NCBI GenBank assembly: GCA_018241985.1
Contig: JAFECV010000148.1
Location: 1-6,007, forward strand
DNA length: 6,007 bases
DNA from: Pseudomonadota bacterium
Lineage (GTDB): Bacteria > Pseudomonadota > Gammaproteobacteria > Burkholderiales > Burkholderiaceae_C
Direction of reading: 5' to 3'
A program made the position numbers and the translations under genes. Within the stretch, counting starts at the first letter, position 1; every line of letters begins with the position of its first letter. The notes under the pieces were generated by a model. The model did no database searches. It saw only the letters and a list, made by a program, of their open reading frames with translations, and was not told the DNA's origin. Shown piece after piece: positions 4,799-6,007 of this stretch.

Positions 4799-6007
4799 AT
4801 GTCCGGGCTGCAACTCACGCTGCTGTACCTGCTGGCCGCGGTGCTCGGCGTGGTGGCCTGCCGCTCGCTCAAGTTGCCGCCGATCCTCGGCTACCTGTGC
4901 GTCGGCGTGCTGATCGGCCCGCATGCGCTCGCGCTCGCGCAGGACACGCAGGACATCAAGTACCTCGGCGAATTCGGCGTGGTGCTGCTGATGTTCGTGA
5001 TCGGGCTGGAATTCAACCTGTCGCGGCTGCGCGCGATGCGCCGCCATGTGTTCGGCCTCGGCCTGCTGCAGGTGGTGCTGACGATGGTGCTGGTGACGAG
5101 CGGCTCGCTGCTGCTGGAGACGCTCGCGCCCGGCCTCTGGCACATGGGCTGGCGCTCGGCGCTGACGCTGTCGGGCGCGATGGCGATGAGCAGCACCGCG
5201 ATCGTCGGCAAGCTGATGGCCGACCGGCTCGAGCTCGACTCCGAACACGGCCAGCGCGTGATGGGCGTGCTGCTGTTCCAGGACCTGGCGGTGGTGCCGC
5301 TGCTGGTGCTGCTGCCCGCGCTCGGTTCGAGCCCCGCGGAGCTGTTCCATTCGCTGGCGCTCGCGGCACTGAAGGCCGCGGCGCTGATCACGATCCTGCT
5401 GGTCGGCGGCCAGCGGCTGATGCGCTGGTGGCTGACGCTGGTCGCGCGCCGGCGCAGCCAGGAGCTGTTCATGCTGGACCTGCTGCTGATCACGCTCGGC
5501 CTGGCCTGGCTGACGCAGCTTGCCGGCCTCAGCCTGGCGCTGGGCGCGTTCATCGCCGGCATGCTGATTTCGGAGACCGAGTACAAGCACCAGGTCGAGA
5601 CCGACATCCGGCCGTTCCACGATCTGCTGCTCGGCCTGTTCTTCATCACGGTCGGCATGCTGCTCGACTGGCATCCGGTCGTGCGCCACTGGCCGCTGGT
5701 GCTGGTGCTGCTGCTGCTGCCGGTGCTGTTCAAGCTCGGCATGATCGCGCTGCTCGCGCGTGCTGGGCGCGAGCGCCGGCACCGCGCTGCGCACCGGGCT
5801 GTACCTCGCGCAGGCGGGCGAGTTCGGCTTCGTGCTGATGACGCTGGCCGAGCGCAACGCGCTGGTGCCGCCGGCGCTGCTCGATCCGATCCTCGCGAGC
5901 ATGGTGCTGTCGATGCTCGCCACGCCGTTCATCGTGATGCACAGCGACCGGATCGTGATGAAGCTCGCCAGCAGCGAATGGCTGCACCAGTCGCTGCAGA
6001 TGACGAC
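4799..6007 (+). CDS. KefB/KefC-like monovalent cation:proton antiporter (CPA2), frameshifted and cut by window end
   Basis: This is an inner-membrane cation:proton antiporter of the CPA2/Kef type, probably exchanging K+ or Na+ for H+. Residues 1-320 (4799-5758) are hydrophobic with many transmembrane helices. They contain family motifs PPILGYLCVGVLIGP (27-41), VVLLMFVIGLEF (61-72), SSTAIVGKL (131-139), the conserved FQDLAVVPLL (160-169, with D162 a likely ion-binding residue) and GAFIAGMLISETEYKHQVET (249-268). Homology then continues in the next frame from 5760 (VLGASAGTALRTGLYLAQAG and LMTLAERNALVPP) to the window edge. The shift lies at CTCGCGCGTGCTGG (5753-5766), where two bases seem to be missing from a CG run; restoring them would give the expected LARVLG. 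The original frame stays open to the window end but encodes arginine-rich, non-membrane sequence. A TrkA-N nucleotide-binding domain would be expected beyond the window. Whether it is Kef proper or another CPA2 member is unresolved. Confidence 0.85.
   Translation, partial: MSGLQLTLLYLLAAVLGVVACRSLKLPPILGYLCVGVLIGPHALALAQDTQDIKYLGEFGVVLLMFVIGLEFNLSRLRAMRRHVFGLGLLQVVLTMVLVTSGSLLLETLAPGLWHMGWRSALTLSGAMAMSSTAIVGKLMADRLELDSEHGQRVMGVLLFQDLAVVPLLVLLPALGSSPAELFHSLALAALKAAALITILLVGGQRLMRWWLTLVARRRSQELFMLDLLLITLGLAWLTQLAGLSLALGAFIAGMLISETEYKHQVETDIRPFHDLLLGLFFITVGMLLDWHPVVRHWPLVLVLLLLPVLFKLGMIALLARAGRERRHRAAHRAVPRAGGRVRLRADDAGRAQRAGAAGAARSDPREHGAVDARHAVHRDAQRPDRDEARQQRMAAPVAADDD

Noticed and set aside
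3589..5838. Very long plus-strand open frame (749 codons)
   Set aside because: It runs antisense to kdsD and then out of frame through the antiporter. Its translation is Arg/Ala/Ser-rich low complexity with no domain signature, typical of a GC-rich shadow frame.
4661..5932. Minus-strand Gln/His/Arg-rich open frame opposite the antiporter
   Set aside because: Its repetitive Q/H/R composition is what an antisense frame of a Leu-rich membrane protein gene gives in GC-rich DNA. It has no domain and no start context.

Overview
The window is very GC-rich chromosomal DNA with strong G/C preference at third codon positions. The genes resemble those of Betaproteobacteria, order Burkholderiales, most likely family Comamonadaceae. 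This placement rests on three things I recognise: a kdsD-kdsC-lptC lipopolysaccharide cluster divergent from a CPA2-type antiporter, a small ECF sigma/ZAS anti-sigma pair, and a palindromic intergenic element of a kind I recall from Comamonadaceae genomes. It is an inference from memory, not a database result.

Layout from left to right. (1) 94-860, plus strand: an ECF-type sigma factor followed, with an ATGA overlap, by a 63-residue zinc-binding anti-sigma-like protein. (2) 861-1059: a non-coding stretch with a palindrome after the anti-sigma gene, a sigma-70-like promoter, and a leader that begins with a GCAA-capped hairpin. (3) 1060-1494, plus strand: a single-RRM, glycine-rich RNA-binding protein, followed by a UUCG-type intrinsic terminator. 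(4) 1592-4739, minus strand, in transcription order: kdsD, a roughly 150-bp gap filled by the palindromic repeat, kdsC, lptC (GTG start overlapping the kdsC stop) and a short-chain dehydrogenase/reductase (SDR). (5) 4799-6007, plus strand: a KefB/KefC-like monovalent cation:proton antiporter, divergent from kdsD, cut by the window edge and carrying an apparent frameshift near 5756-5762.

How the genes fit together. KdsD makes arabinose 5-phosphate and KdsC dephosphorylates KDO 8-phosphate, two steps of KDO supply for the LPS inner core. LptC is the inner-membrane-anchored bridge of the LPS transport machine. lptA and lptB, which often follow lptC, are absent here; the SDR takes that place and the next gene is convergent. 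The sigma/anti-sigma pair is a self-contained regulatory module whose targets cannot be read from the window. The RNA-binding protein looks like a separate monocistronic, post-transcriptionally regulated gene.

The window is mostly ordinary core genome. I see no new multi-gene system. The points most worth checking are the antiporter frameshift, the 5'-end hairpin on the RNA-binding-protein mRNA, the repeat inside the LPS operon, and an anomalous AT-rich palindromic patch inside the SDR coding sequence.
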